From: Crocodylus rhombifer
Lineage: Eukaryota > Chordata > Crocodylia > Crocodylidae
NCBI GenBank assembly: GCA_038503035.1
Contig: JAVSML010018911.1
Coordinates: 1-64,000 of the forward strand
Length of the DNA stretch: 64,000 nucleotides
Direction of reading: 5' to 3'
Shown: one piece after another, positions 32,990-44,061 of the stretch
Numbering within the stretch: position 1 is the stretch's first letter
Layout: every line of letters begins with the position of its first letter
Notes under the pieces: model-generated
The model's database searches: none
The model's input: only the letters and a program-made list of their open reading frames with translations
What the model was told of the DNA's origin: nothing
Translations under genes and position numbers: made by a program

Positions 32990-35515
32990 CTAGGGGAGAA
33001 TTCAACTGTCTTTATGGGAATGCCAGAAGCATGGGAAATAAACAGGAGGAACTGGCACTCCTTCTGGTAGATGAGGAGTTTGATCTGATTGAGTTGATGG
33101 AGACCTGGTGGGATGACATACATGACTGGGAAGTGAATATTGAGAGCTATAGGATTTATAGGAAGGATCAGGTTGGGAAGAAGGGAGGAGGTTTGCGCCT
33201 TTATGTGCAAGGTCACTTTTGACATTAGGGAAGGCCCTCTTGAAATCCTCTGAGTCTGGATACATGGGGATCAGGAGATGGAGACCTGATGATGGGAGTC
33301 TCTACTACAGGCCTCCCTCCCAAGAAGAGAAGAGTGATCCAGCATTCTCCAGAGAACTGACTGAGGCGTCTAGCACTCAAGACATGATTGTCATGGGTGT
33401 CTTCAACTACCCTGACATCTGGGTAGGACCATTTGGCCACTTCCAGCAGGTCAGCCAACTTCTTCACAATAGTAGATGATCTGTTTCTGACACAGGTTGT
33501 GGAAGGGCCTACTAGGGGTAAGGCCACTCTGGATTTAGTGCTGACCAAAAGGGATAACATCACAGGCCACCTGAGGATTGGTGGTACTCTGGGCGACAGC
33601 GATCATAACCTGATTAAGAAGGCAATTCTCACTGTTCAAATACAGGCCATCCCCATGTGGACAAAAAGTGGAAAAGGATCCAAGAGACCCACTTAGCTCA
33701 ACAGGGATATTGAGCAGCTATTGAAAGAGAAAAGAAGCATACAAGCAATGAAAGAATGGTTCAGCAACCAAAGAGGAATATATCTATATCATCACGGCCT
33801 GCAGATGTGAAACACGGAAAGCCAAGGCAGACATGGAGATCAAGCTGGGAACCACAATAAAGGACAATAAAAAGTCCTTCAATAGATATGTAGGGAGCAA
33901 GAAAAAAATCGGGCTCCACTGTGGGACCTCTACTGAATACTCAGGGGACATACTTCATGTTGGTATTCCTGAAATCAAACAGGGGCTGTTCACCTTACCA
34001 GAGGCCCAGGGAATACAGGGAAGACAACAGATTACATGAAACCAGTCCCAAACAGGTGAGCAATCTCCTATAACACTTGAATATTTTCAAGTCTTCTGGG
34101 CCACATGACCTGCATCTGAGAGTCCTGAAAGAACTGGCTAAGCCTATAGCAGTGCCACTGGCAACGTTGTTTGAAGAGCGGTGGAACTTCAGAGTGGTTT
34201 CAGATGAATGGAAGAGGGCCAAAGTGGTGCCCATCTTTAAGAAAGGGAAGAGGGATGGCACTGCAAACTACAGTCTGACTTTGATCCTGAATAACATTTT
34301 TGAAAAATTTAAGGAGGCTATCAGTTACAAGCTGGTAAGTCATGGGGTGTTAAGAAGCAACCAGCACAGCTGCTTTGAGGGTAGATCATACTTGACAAAC
34401 CTAGTATCCTTCTATGACCAAGTAACTAACCATCTGGATGAGGGATATGAGGTTAATGTCATTTACTTAGACTTCAGTAAAGGCTTTGATTCTATTTCCC
34501 ATGGGATTCTCTCAACCAAACTGGAGGATACTGGGCTGGACCAGTCTACAGTGAGGTGGGTGGACAACTTGCTTAGAGGTTTTTCCCAGAGAGCTGTAAT
34601 GGATGGGATAGGCAACCCCACTGGAGATGGCCCTCCAGGATGAGGCTAAGGATTGGTGCTTGGATCTGTGCTCTTTAATATATTTATTAATTACTTGGAT
34701 GAGGGGGTGGAAAGCTCAATGACTAAGTTTGCAGATGATGCCAAGCTGTGGGGAAATGCAGGCACATCAGAGGATGGGATAAAGATCCAGGACTACCTTG
34801 GCAGACTAGAGTTATGGGTGGAACAGAATCAGATGAGGTTTAACAGGGAGAAATGCAGGGTTCTTCATCTGGGTAGGAAAAACCTTCACCATAACTGCAT
34901 GATGGGTGGTGGTCCACTGGCTGGCACAGCATCTGAGTGAGACCTGGAGGTCATGATTGACCAGAAGATGAGCCAACAGTGTGATGAGGTTGCCAGAAGG
35001 GAAAATAGAACTCTGGTGTGCATCAGCCAATGTGTTTCCTATAGATCTAGGGAGGTGCTCCTCCCTCTCTATTCAGCATTGGTGTGGCCACAGCTGGAGT
35101 ATTGTGCCCAGTTCTGGGCACCACACTTTAAGAAGGATGTGGATAAACTTGAGACGGTACAAAGAAGGGCCACTTATGATTATGGCATGGATGAGGACGG
35201 TCTCCGGGAACTGAGCCTGTTAGGTCTGAGTAAGAGGGGACTGAGAGGTGACTTCATAGTTGCCTACAAGTTTTTCATGGGTGAGCATCAACATCTAGGG
35301 AGCAATTCTTCAGGAAGGCACCTCAAGGGAGGATGAGGACCAGTGGGCACAAGCTAATGGAGGGTAAATTCAGGCTGCACATAAGGCAAAAACTTTGCTT
35401 CTGTAAGGGTCACCAGAATCTGGAACACACTCCCAGCAGAGGTGATGCAGTCACCATCCTTGGAGGTGTTCAAGATGAGGCTGCACAAGCAACTAGCTGA
35501 GCTCATGTGAGCCCA
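32990..35515 (+). pseudogene. CR1 ORF2, decayed
   Basis: Endonuclease pieces: NKQEELALLLVDEEFDLIEL (from about 33038), MGVFNYPDIW (33394) and a Gly-Asp-Ser-Asp-His (33592-33606). Reverse transcriptase pieces from 34077: SSGPHDLHLRVLKEL, VIYLDFSKGFDSISHG (Ala to Gly beside the first Asp motif) and FADDAKLWG (34729-34755) with the catalytic pair intact. C-terminal region: LPLYSALVWPQLEYCAQFW (35062-35118). At least five frame breaks separate them, so it is inactive. Confidence 0.88.
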
Positions 35516-36018
35516 ATAACTTCCTACCCGTGGCAGGGGACTGGACTTGATGATCTTACAGGTCCCTTCCAATCCTTTAATTCTATGTTTCTATAAATAT
35601 CTGATGCATTTTTTTTCTCTATGACTTCCTTCATTGGTGAGCCCTTCCTCTTCCAGGTCTCCACCTCCCCCCTGGAGTTTCTCTTTGGCTAGGGACAGAC
35701 ATTACACATTAACCGGTTTAAGTGATCAGAAACTGATTTAAACCTATAGTTCATAGTTGATAGAGTCGGAAGGGACCTGAGCAGATCATTAAGTCCAACC
35801 CCCTGCCGTGGCAGGGAAGGGTACTGGGTCAAATGACCCCGGCCAGGTGTTCATCTAGCCTTCTTTTAAAGAGCTCTAGGGTAGAAGCCAGCACCACTTC
35901 CCTTGGAAGTTGGTTTCAGATCCTAGCTGCCCTGACAGTGAAATAATGCCTCCTAATGTCTAGTCTGAATCTACCCTCCACTAACTTGTGTGTTGTTTCT
36001 AGTCACACCTGGTAGTGC

Positions 36019-37194
36019 TCAGGGGAACAGGGACTCTCCCAATGCCTGCTGGTCCCCTCTGACTAGCTTGTAAACTGACACTAGATCCCCTGCCCTCAGC
36101 CTTCTCTTGTGGGACGAGGAGAGGTCCCATAGCCTCTCCTCGTAGGGCCTGCCCTGCTGCCCCTTGATCATGCCAGTGGCTCTCCCTTGGATCCTCTCCA
36201 TATTGTCCACATCCCTCCTGAAGTGCAGCGCCCAGAACTGGATGCAGTCCTCCAACTGCGGCCTGACCAGTGTCGCATAGAGGGGGAGGATCACCTCCTT
36301 GGACCTGCTTGAGATGCATCTGTGGATGAATGAGAAGATATGGTTGGCCTTCCTAACCGCATCCCCACGTTGTCAGCCTATGTTCATTGTGGTGTCAATG
36401 ATGACTCCTAGGTTTTTTTCTGCCTTGGCACTGATGAGAAGGGAGTTTCCCGGCCTGTAAGTATGCTGCTGGTTCTTCCTCCCCAGTTGCGTTACCCTGC
36501 ACTTGCAGTGTTCAACCCCATCCTCTTCCCATTGGCCCACCCCTGTAATCTGTCTAGATCTGATTGCAGCCTATTCCTTCCTTCTAGCATGCCCACTTCT
36601 CCCTACATTTTGGTGTCATCTGCAAATTTGAACAGGGTGCTTTTTACCTCTCATCCAAGTCACTGATGAAGATGTTGAACAGTGCAGACCCGAGGACCAA
36701 GCCATGCGGAACCCCACTGCCCACATCCCTCCATGTTGAATAAGACCCGTCTACCACCACTCTGGGTGTGGCTCACCAGCCAGTTAGTGACCCATCTGAC
36801 TGTGTAGGCATCAACACCACAATCTCCTAGTTTTTTTTTTTTATGAGAATGGGGTGAGAGACAATGTCGAAGGCCTTCCTAAAGTCCAGAAAGACTATAT
36901 CCACTGCGACACCTGCATCTAAGGATTTGGTAACCTGGTCATAAAAGATCACCAGGTTGGTCAGACAAGACCTACCCCTAATGAACCCATGTTGGTTGCC
37001 CCTGAGCATGGTCTCCCTTGCTGGCCCCTTGTGGACATGCGCCAGGATAATTCTCTCAAAAAGCTTCTATAGTTACCTGGGTCCTCTTTTCTCCCATTTT
37101 TTGAAGATGGGGACCACATTGGCCCTTTTCCAGTCATCCAGCACATTGCCCAAGCACCATGAGTGCTTGTAAAGCCATGCCAGAGGTCCCGCAA
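36019..37194 (-). pseudogene. CR1 ORF2, reverse transcriptase core to C-terminus
   Basis: Continuation of the ORF2 at 37073-38311 after a frameshift. Readable parts are [20 protein letters not shown] and VDIVFLDFRKAFDIVSHPIL (37009-36840), then, after breaks at an A/T run near 36830, the C-terminal MILPLYATLVRPQLEDCIQFW region (36294-36019). The first catalytic Asp is retained. The FADD box falls in a broken stretch. Inactive. Confidence 0.85.
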
Positions 37195-38311
37195 TAACCT
37201 CCACTAGTTCCCTCAGCACTCTGGGGTGGAGATCATCAGGACCTCCTGATTTAAATACATCTAGTCCCACCAGAAGTTCCCTGACTAGGTCCTTGCTGAC
37301 CCTAGGCTTGTGTGTACTGCTCACAGGGCCTGTGGGGGTCCTAGTGGGGGAGATGACCAGGTCTCTCCTCAGAAGTATGGAGGCAAAGAAATTGTTAAAT
37401 AAGTCAGCTTTGCTGTCTGGTGCAACAACCAGATTTCCTAGCATGTCCTGCAGAAACCCTACGTTACCTGGTACCTTCTTTTTACCTCCTATGTATTTAA
37501 AAAAGGAATTCTTGTTGTCCTTGATCCAGGTTGCTAGTTCCAGTTCCATCTTTGCCTTGGCCTTCCTGACTGCCCCCCTACAATCCTGAGCAACAGAGGT
37601 ATAGTCCTCTCTGGTGATGACCCCTCCCTCCTTTTTAGCTTGGAGACACTCCCGGATGCTTTTGGTGAGCCATGGGGGCCTTTGCATGCTCTTGCCTTTG
37701 ATCCATGTAGGGATTACTTCCCTTTGGGCTTGGAGGATCATCTCCTTAAGGACTGACCACTCTTCCTGGACACCCAACTCCCCCTTGTTTGGGGACTTCA
37801 GTGTCTCCCCCACTAGTCTCCTCACCTTGTTGAAGTCCACACTCCTGAAGTCCAGGACTGCTGCCTTGCTGCAGGCCTTTGCCACCTTGTGCTGGATGGT
37901 GAACTCCAGGAGGTGATGATTGCTGTCGCCCAGGTGGTCGAGCACCCACAGTACACTGACCAGGTCATCGCCCGTGGCCAGGACCAGATCCAACAACGCA
38001 TCTCCCCTGGTGGAGCTGTGTACCTCCTGGGTTAGATGGAGGTCCTGTATGTCAGCTAAAAACCTGCAAGAGTGGTCAGACCTGGCTGTCTGCTCGTCCC
38101 AGCAGATGTCTGGGAAGTTTAGGACGCCCATGATGACCACATCCTTGGACCTAACTGTCTCCGTGAGCTGACCTAAGAATTCCTTGTCTAACTCTTCTCC
38201 TTGGTTGGGTGGTTTGTAGTAGACCCCCACCTTTAAGTCCCTTTCTCCCTGACCACCTTGTATTCTAACCCAGAGTACTTCAGTCTGCCTCTCTGATCCA
38301 GTGCTACTCAC
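37073..38311 (-). CDS. CR1 ORF2 fragment: endonuclease C-terminus, linker, reverse transcriptase start
   Basis: An unbroken 412-codon frame, long for this window. It contains VGVYYKPPNQGEELDKEF, then IMGVLNFPDICWDE (Asp of the usual GDFN changed, reading GVLN), and HLGDSNHHLLEF, where the catalytic Ser-Asp-His of APE-type endonucleases reads Ser-Asn-His. The linker TWIKDNKNSFFKYIGGKKK leads to [15 protein letters not shown] and WKRANVVPIFKK, the first reverse transcriptase blocks. It stops after a frameshift. Both endonuclease changes predict loss of nicking. The initiating Met is only the first after the truncation. Confidence 0.85.
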   Translation of the reverse strand: MSSTGSERQTEVLWVRIQGGQGERDLKVGVYYKPPNQGEELDKEFLGQLTETVRSKDVVIMGVLNFPDICWDEQTARSDHSCRFLADIQDLHLTQEVHSSTRGDALLDLVLATGDDLVSVLWVLDHLGDSNHHLLEFTIQHKVAKACSKAAVLDFRSVDFNKVRRLVGETLKSPNKGELGVQEEWSVLKEMILQAQREVIPTWIKGKSMQRPPWLTKSIRECLQAKKEGGVITREDYTSVAQDCRGAVRKAKAKMELELATWIKDNKNSFFKYIGGKKKVPGNVGFLQDMLGNLVVAPDSKADLFNNFFASILLRRDLVISPTRTPTGPVSSTHKPRVSKDLVRELLVGLDVFKSGGPDDLHPRVLRELVEVIAGPLAWLYKHSWCLGNVLDDWKRANVVPIFKKWEKRGPR

Positions 38312-38659
38312 TGTAACAGAACAGATGTTTAGTGCACATAAACCAGTTTGAAAATGGCTGAAACTGGTTTAAGATAAATCTGGTTGTATCTCCTGTAACC
38401 TAGTTAACATTGTATCTCCTGTAACCTAGTTGCGGTCCCCTCCTCACCCCATCACTCTATTCTTAGTCCCTCGCTCAGGTGATCTGTATTTCCCTACCGG
38501 CTTTGTCATCTTTCTTTTTGGATTCCCAATCCTAAACATTTATTAATAAAAGTCAATCAGACTTAACTGATTTGGGTCAAACCAGTTTATGCAATGTCTA
38601 TCCCAGACCCCTTGCTAGTTTAAGATCAACCAGACACCCCCAGCATCCTGGCATGCTTG

Positions 38660-38694
38660 CTGGGCTGGGCTGGGCTGGGCTGGGCTGGGCTGGG
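38660..38694. repeat. (CTGGG)n microsatellite
   Basis: Seven nearly perfect CTGGG pentamers, G-rich on the plus strand, just outside the split MITE. Confidence 0.95.
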
Positions 38695-39099
38695 TGGGGC
38701 TCTGCTCCACAGCAGGGTTGACCCCTCCCCTCTGCTCCCTGGCTGCAGCTCCAGCACAGACTGAGGGTTGTTTCCCCCCTCCCTCTCACCACTCCCTCCT
38801 AAGCAGGAATTCCCCCCTCCCCTCTGCCTTGTGTATTAGCTGGCAGACTACATGCTGGCTACAGTCCATGCTGAATCAATAGGCAGAATCAACAGGTAGC
38901 TGGTAATGTCCCTCTGTTTCTTAATGGGGTGATAAACAATGTTATCAATTCCCTGCTGGACTAATCAGAGCATATTGCTGGGATCTGGCCATGCCCCACT
39001 TCAGCTTAGTGCTGTGGAAGGGTTGAGAGGGCTCCTCTAGCACCTCTCAGCTTCTAGCCTCAGCCACTGCAGGCATGTGCCTGCATTTTTGTTACATCA

Positions 39100-39625
39100 A
39101 TTCAGGCTCAGTCTTTTTGAGTGGCTGCACATAGCCTTCTTGTTCCTTTTTGAGAGCTCAGCCATCTCTCTAGTGTTTCTATAGTTACTTTCTGCTTGTC
39201 TACCAGTCTGGAGTAGCTTCGTTCCTCTCCTGCTTCAGAGAGGCCTGGTGTTGTGGATATCCGGGTTTTACCTCCCTTTGCAATTTGGGCACCCATGGTG
39301 GTAACCTTTCCCAGGAGCTTGTGCAACTTCTCCCATTTCCTGATTTTTCTTTGTCCCTGTCAAAATAAGCTGCTTCAGTTCTGTCTTCCTTTCAGCACTG
39401 GCTGAGATCAAACACTTAACCTCTTTGTTTTCCCTCTTTGCCCCCCATTCTGAAGGTGTTACCTTAAAGAAGATACTTTGGCTCCAGTCTATTCATATCT
39501 GTACCTTTTGACCTCAACCACCCGCTGCAGATGGGTTACTTGTTCTGTTACCTCATCTGAAATGATCTGCCATCCTAGTATGTGGCATTCAAGTTTGTAT
39601 ATTTTGGCACCTGTAGCCATTCTTT
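39100..39625 (-). pseudogene. second coiled-coil-like coding remnant
   Basis: On the minus strand, MATGAKIYKLECHILGWQII begins near 39620 and continues VTEQVTHLQRVVEVKRY; after frame breaks comes WEKLHKLLGKVTTMGAQIAK (about 39335) and YSRLVDKQKVTIETLERWL (about 39210). Composition and strand match the coiled-coil remnant at 30.8-32.2 kb, so the two may be halves of one gene separated by the nested CR1s and MITE. That link is inference. Possible Gag or host origin, unknown. Confidence 0.4.
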
Positions 39626-39789
39626 CCCCCAGCCCCTACTATCGGCCTTCCTGCATTCTCAGCTATACTGTACTATCCTCATCTTTGTGCACTGGCTTTT
39701 TGTTGTTCCTTTACACAGGGATACATTTACCCCCTGTGACCATCAATTGATGAAAAACCTGCAAGACATCTTCATATAGACAAAAATCA

Positions 39790-42134
39790 GTCTTAACTTT
39801 CATACTGTAACTACTTTCCAGTAACTGGCATTATTTTTACCTGCCAAAGTAGATGATAAAAGGCAGTACTAAAAACACTAAATCTAGTGCTGCAAAATTT
39901 CAGTAAACACTGAAGTTCTCTCTCAATGGAAGATTGTGGAGATTCCTCCAGGATTCAGTGGATATAAACAGCTTCCTATATCCAGGTCCCATAGGGATGG
40001 TACATCTGGTTCATAGTAGTTGAAGGCCCTAGAGACTTCTTACAAACATAGCTTACTAGGGTTTTTTGGGGGGGTGGGGTGGAGAGGGAATGGTAGCATT
40101 TTTGGCAAATCCTCTCTGCCTTTTATTCTTTGCTCCTAGGCATATTCTGCATCCCTCTTCCTCAACCTCTTGAGCTGTAGTTTATTTTCAAGTAATAAAA
40201 CATGAATTAATATTTATAAATGAAAGAGTAGCTTATAAAAAAGACAATTCAATTCATCAAGTTGTCCTGGCATGCAGCATATTAATGTTCTGTTAAAATT
40301 CATCCTTCATCTGGGTTGGATTTTAAATCCTTCTGTTTACATAAGACAGACTCGTGAAATAACAAGAAACTGGATCAGGTGAAAGCAGAGGACACAGCTA
40401 TCTTTAAGATAATATATTAGCTATGTACAGGATCTATTTGGGACGTGGAGGTTTATGTTAAACTGTCCAGCTTTTAACTAGTACAGGAAGGAGTTTCCTT
40501 CCTTGGAGAGCTTGCCCAGTAAAATTTTCATAAACAGCTGTTTGTGCCATAAGTTTCTGCTGCTCTTAGAAGAAAGAGACTCATAAATCTTTCTCAGTTC
40601 CTTTGTCAGGATCATTGTTTAAAATGTACGAGTAGCTAAATCCCAGTCCTTTTTTTGTGATACTCACTTGGTACATTTTCTGCCTTTCTGCTCCCTTTGG
40701 AAGTAAATGAATGTTGTTTTCTTTAAAGCCGAGTCTATTTCCTATAACCTGGCAACATTAGCAGCAACCTCATCCCCCCAAAACATGGATTTAATGGGCA
40801 CATAACAGAGTATGCATGTATCTTGAGTTTTGACATCCCTTCCAACATTTGGAATGTAGTATTTCCTGTGGAAGCCAATGTCATAGTACCTAGTTTAGAT
40901 CATACTGTGCGTGTCCAGATGAGCCTGCATGTGCCTCTTGCTGTGGCTCAATGCCATTTGAGACATGGCAAAAGGCATGCTGAGAACAAAAAATTGCTCC
41001 CTGTGCTACATATTTGCAGCACAGGCTCAACATTTGATACCTGGAAATCCAGGTATAACCCCCACCCCCTGCAGAAAAAAAAGCGGGGCAGGGCACCTGG
41101 ATGTGCACTTTCCTCACATCCCGCCATTTCTGACTCAAGAGGAAAGCAGCCTATTGCTCCCACCAAGCAACCAGAACTCCCAGAAGGCCTCCCAGAAGCC
41201 CACATTCTCCAGCAGACTAACATTAAAATGCCAGTAGTGTGACCCCCTACTGCTTCTGCGGTCCAGCTGCCACAAGGGGCTAGTGTCCCCAGATATCAAC
41301 TGGCTGGGCCTCAAGCTCCCTGAGCTGTTCACCAGGACAGCTTTTTATATTGCTGGGGCCAGAACAGCTCCAGGCTCCAGCTCCTCCTGGTTGCAGATCT
41401 TGCAGAAGCTAGACAGGGTTATTTTGCCCATAGTGGCACAACTTGCCCCACACCAAGTGCATGTAAAGGTATGTGAGCCAAGGCAAAAATCCCTGGCTCA
41501 AATTTGTCACTCCTATTTGACCTGTTGCAAGTACACATGCCACCCATAATCATGTATTTATGCCATCAAGAAAGACATACTTATAACAGTGTACATTCTG
41601 GAGCTCTGAGATTTGTTCAATGTCTAATAACTTTATCATTACATAGTCTAGCTTTTCCTGTTATTTCTGATGGAAGGAGGAAAAAAATGCAGACATTACA
41701 ATTTGTCAAGATCTACACTTGTAACAAAAAAAAGATGCTTCTGCAAAGAAACCATATTTAAATTTACAAAAGTTTCTGAATTCAAATAATTCCTTTATTA
41801 AATAGAAAACAGTAAGCTGTCTTAGTTCAAACTGTGACTAGAATTTTAATATAACAGATCCTTAAGCAATTTTTAAATATGTGCATCTAGTAGTGCTAAA
41901 TATGCATTTAAAATCTAAATCTTTTGGGGCTGTTTTTACTCTCAACCATGTCTTCAGCAGCCAGATGTATGAGCATAGAATAACACTTCTTCAAAGGTCT
42001 ACTTAAAATGCTAGTATATTGAAGAATGTATTACAATATGAATGATGTCTTCAGCAGGCAGATACTACTTACTGTTAATTCACAAATTCTTTCCATTGAT
42101 GTATGGCTAGATAACTTTTGTTGTACAAATGGTG
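39790..42134. other. unassigned DNA
   Basis: No recognised gene. Small palindromes CTGTGCT..AGCACAG (41012-41035) and ATACCTGG-AAAT-CCAGGTAT (41037-41056) sit side by side in a GC-richer patch (40900-41500) that may be an unclassified MITE. The rest is AT-rich. Confidence 0.4.
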
Positions 42135-42290
42135 ACATTGTTACAGAAGTAGGGGGCACAGGGTAGGGGTTTGGTAAGTGACTTTGCCAAGCCCATGCAG
42201 TAGGTCAGTGGCAGAACCAAGACTACAACTTAGTAGTTCCTGGGTTTCCATCTACTCCTATGCTTCACTTGCTTCCTAAGGAGCATTTTC
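42135..42290 (+). mobile_element. MIR-like CORE-SINE
   Basis: GTAAGTGACTTTGCCAAG (42175), CAGTGGCAGAACCAAGACTA and a late CTCCTATGCTTCACTTGC follow the order of the MIR core and tail (AAGTGACTTGCCCAAG, AGTGGCAGAGC, and so on) with moderate divergence. The tRNA-like head is not clear. It is an ancient amniote repeat and the oldest mobile element I can name here. Confidence 0.75.
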
Positions 42291-42414
42291 ACTGTTACAA
42301 TTTGGATACCTCTTTCTTTCCATTGCAGGAAATACATTTCAGGGTTTTGTTTTTATAGCCTCCATCATTTTATTACAAAAGAGGGGAAAGCTTTAACACT
42401 CTACTTTTAGACTG

Positions 42415-44050
42415 GGACAGGGAAATCTGGGTGAGGAGGATCCCCTGCCCTCCATCAATGCTGACCTCGTGAAGGAACACCTTGAGAAGCTGGATACCTT
42501 CAAGTCAGGTGGCCCTGATAATCTGCACCCCAGGGTACTCAAGGAGCTGGCGAGCGTCATAGCCCAGCCCCTGGCACGGATCTTTGAAAACTCCTGGCGC
42601 TCTGGTGTAGTGCCCGAAGACTGGAAGAAGGCCAATGTGGTGCCGATCTTCAAGAAAGGGAGGAGAGTGGATCTGGCTAACTACAGGCCCATTAGCCTGA
42701 CTTCTATCCTGGGGAAGATCTTAGAAAAGTTTATTAAGGAGGCCATCCTTAATGGACTGGTCCAGGCTAACATTCTAAGGGATAGCCAGCACAGGTTTGT
42801 TGCGGGTAGGTCTTGTTTGACCAATCTCATTTCCTTCTATGACCAGGTGACCTATCACCTGGACAAGGGAGAAGAGGTTGATGTCATATATCTTGACTTC
42901 AAAAAAGCTTTTGATCTGGTATCCCATGATCACCTCTTGGCCAAACTGCCCAGTTGTGGCCTTGGCTCCACCACGATCCACTGGCTGGGAAATTGGCTTC
43001 GTGGTCGGACCCAGAGGGTTGTGATTGATGGCAGTCACTCATCATGGTGCCCTGTGACCAGTGGGGTCCCTCAAGGCTCTGTCCTGGGACCCATACTGTT
43101 CAACATCTTCATTAATGATGTGGACACTGGAGTCAGGAGTGGACTGGCCAAGTTCGCCGATGACACCAAACTTTGGGGCAAAGCATCCACGCCAGAAGAT
43201 AGACGGGTGATCCAGGCTGACCTGGACAAGTTCAGCAAATGGGCAGATGAGAACCTCATGGTGTTTAACACCGAAAAATGCAAGGTTCTCCACGTTGGGA
43301 GGAAAAACCTGCAGCACCCTTATAGGCTCGGCAGTGCTACGTTGGTTAGCAGTACAGAAGAAAAAGACTTGGGGGTCGTCATTGACCACAAGATGAACAT
43401 GAGCTGCAATGTGATGCTGCGGCTAGTAAAGCAACCAAAATGCTGGCGTACATCCATAGATGCTTCTCGAGCAAATCCCGGGACGTCATTCTCCCCTTGT
43501 ACTTGGCCTTGGTGAGGCTGCAGCTGGAGTACTGCGTCCAGTTTTGGGCTCCACAATTCAAAAAGGATGTGGAGAAGCTTGAGAGAGTCCAGAGGAGAGC
43601 CACGCGCATGATCAGAAGTCAGGAAAACAGATCTTATGATGACAGGCTGAGAGCCATGGGACTCTTTAGCCTGGAAAAGCTCAGGCTCAGGGGTGATCTG
43701 ATGGCCACCTATAAGTTTATCAGGGGTGACCACCAGGATCTGGGGGAACGTCTGTTCACCAGAGCGCCCCAAGGGATGACGAGGTCGAACGGTCACAAAC
43801 TGCTGCAAGACCCTTTCAGGCTGGACATAAGGAAGAATTTCTTTACTGTCCGAGCCCCCAAGGTTTGGAACAGTCTGCCAGCGGAGGTGGTTCAAGCACC
43901 TACATTGAACACCTTCAAGAGCAAATTGGATGCTTATCTTGCTGGGATCCTATGACCCCAGCTGACTTCCTGCCCTTTGGGCAGGGGGCTGGACTCGATG
44001 ATCTCCCGAGGTCCCTTCCAGCCCTAATGTCTATGAAATCTATGAAATCT
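42415..44050 (+). mobile_element. CR1 LINE, 5'-truncated
   Basis: Plus-strand CR1 containing the reverse transcriptase, C-terminal region and 3' end (GGTCCCTTCCAGCCCTAATG, then TCTATGAAATCTATGAAAT). It starts in the linker before reverse transcriptase. It belongs to the group of the 11.2-kb copy but is better preserved. An LTR end starts 12 bases after it. Confidence 0.93.
42469..43955 (+). pseudogene. CR1 reverse transcriptase, one frameshift from open
   Basis: The frame 42469-43515 holds DTFKSGGPDNLHPRVLKEL, the catalytic [35 protein letters not shown] and FADDTKLWG (43159-43185), all intact. A deletion of one or two bases near 43410, where copies usually read SLQCD or SRQCD and here SCNV, shifts the frame. 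The C-terminal part resumes in another frame (43440-43955, [20 protein letters not shown] to the stop after LDAYLAGIL). I see no further lesion after its truncated 5' end, so it is a fairly recent copy. Confidence 0.9.
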
Positions 44051-44061
44051 GTATTCCTAGG

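Larger units (their letters stand above)
32215..35592 (+). mobile_element. CR1 LINE with ORF1 and ORF2 remains
   Basis: A plus-strand CR1 of a different group, ending 'ggtcccttccaatcctttaattctatgtttctat'. It carries most of ORF1 and all ORF2 domains but is more decayed than the copy at 11.2 kb. It lies between the coiled-coil remnant and a MITE, apparently inserted into the older minus-strand element. Confidence 0.9.
35750..38318 (-). mobile_element. CR1 LINE, minus strand
   Basis: Minus-strand CR1 of the group found at 54.3 and 62.45 kb. The 3' terminus is at 35750 (plus 'ttcatagttgatagagtcgg') and 5' truncation falls inside the endonuclease near 38318. It interrupts the MITE around it, so it is the younger insertion. 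Confidence 0.92.
35689..38606. mobile_element. hAT-like MITE split by a CR1
   Basis: The left edge CTAGGGACAGACATTACACA and the reverse complement of the right edge CTGGGATAGACATTGCATAA match well, and both lead into TAAACYGGTTT. Removing the CR1 (35750-38318) leaves about 350 bp, a usual MITE size. The possible 8-bp flanks TCTCTTTG and ACCCCTTG agree at five positions only. It also contains a direct duplication TGTATCTCCTGTAACCTAGT near 38386 and 38411. Confidence 0.6.

Noticed and set aside
43320..43895. 191-codon frame antisense to the CR1 at 42.4 kb
   Set aside because: A shadow of the well-supported reverse transcriptase frame on the other strand; similar antisense frames occur in other CR1 copies.
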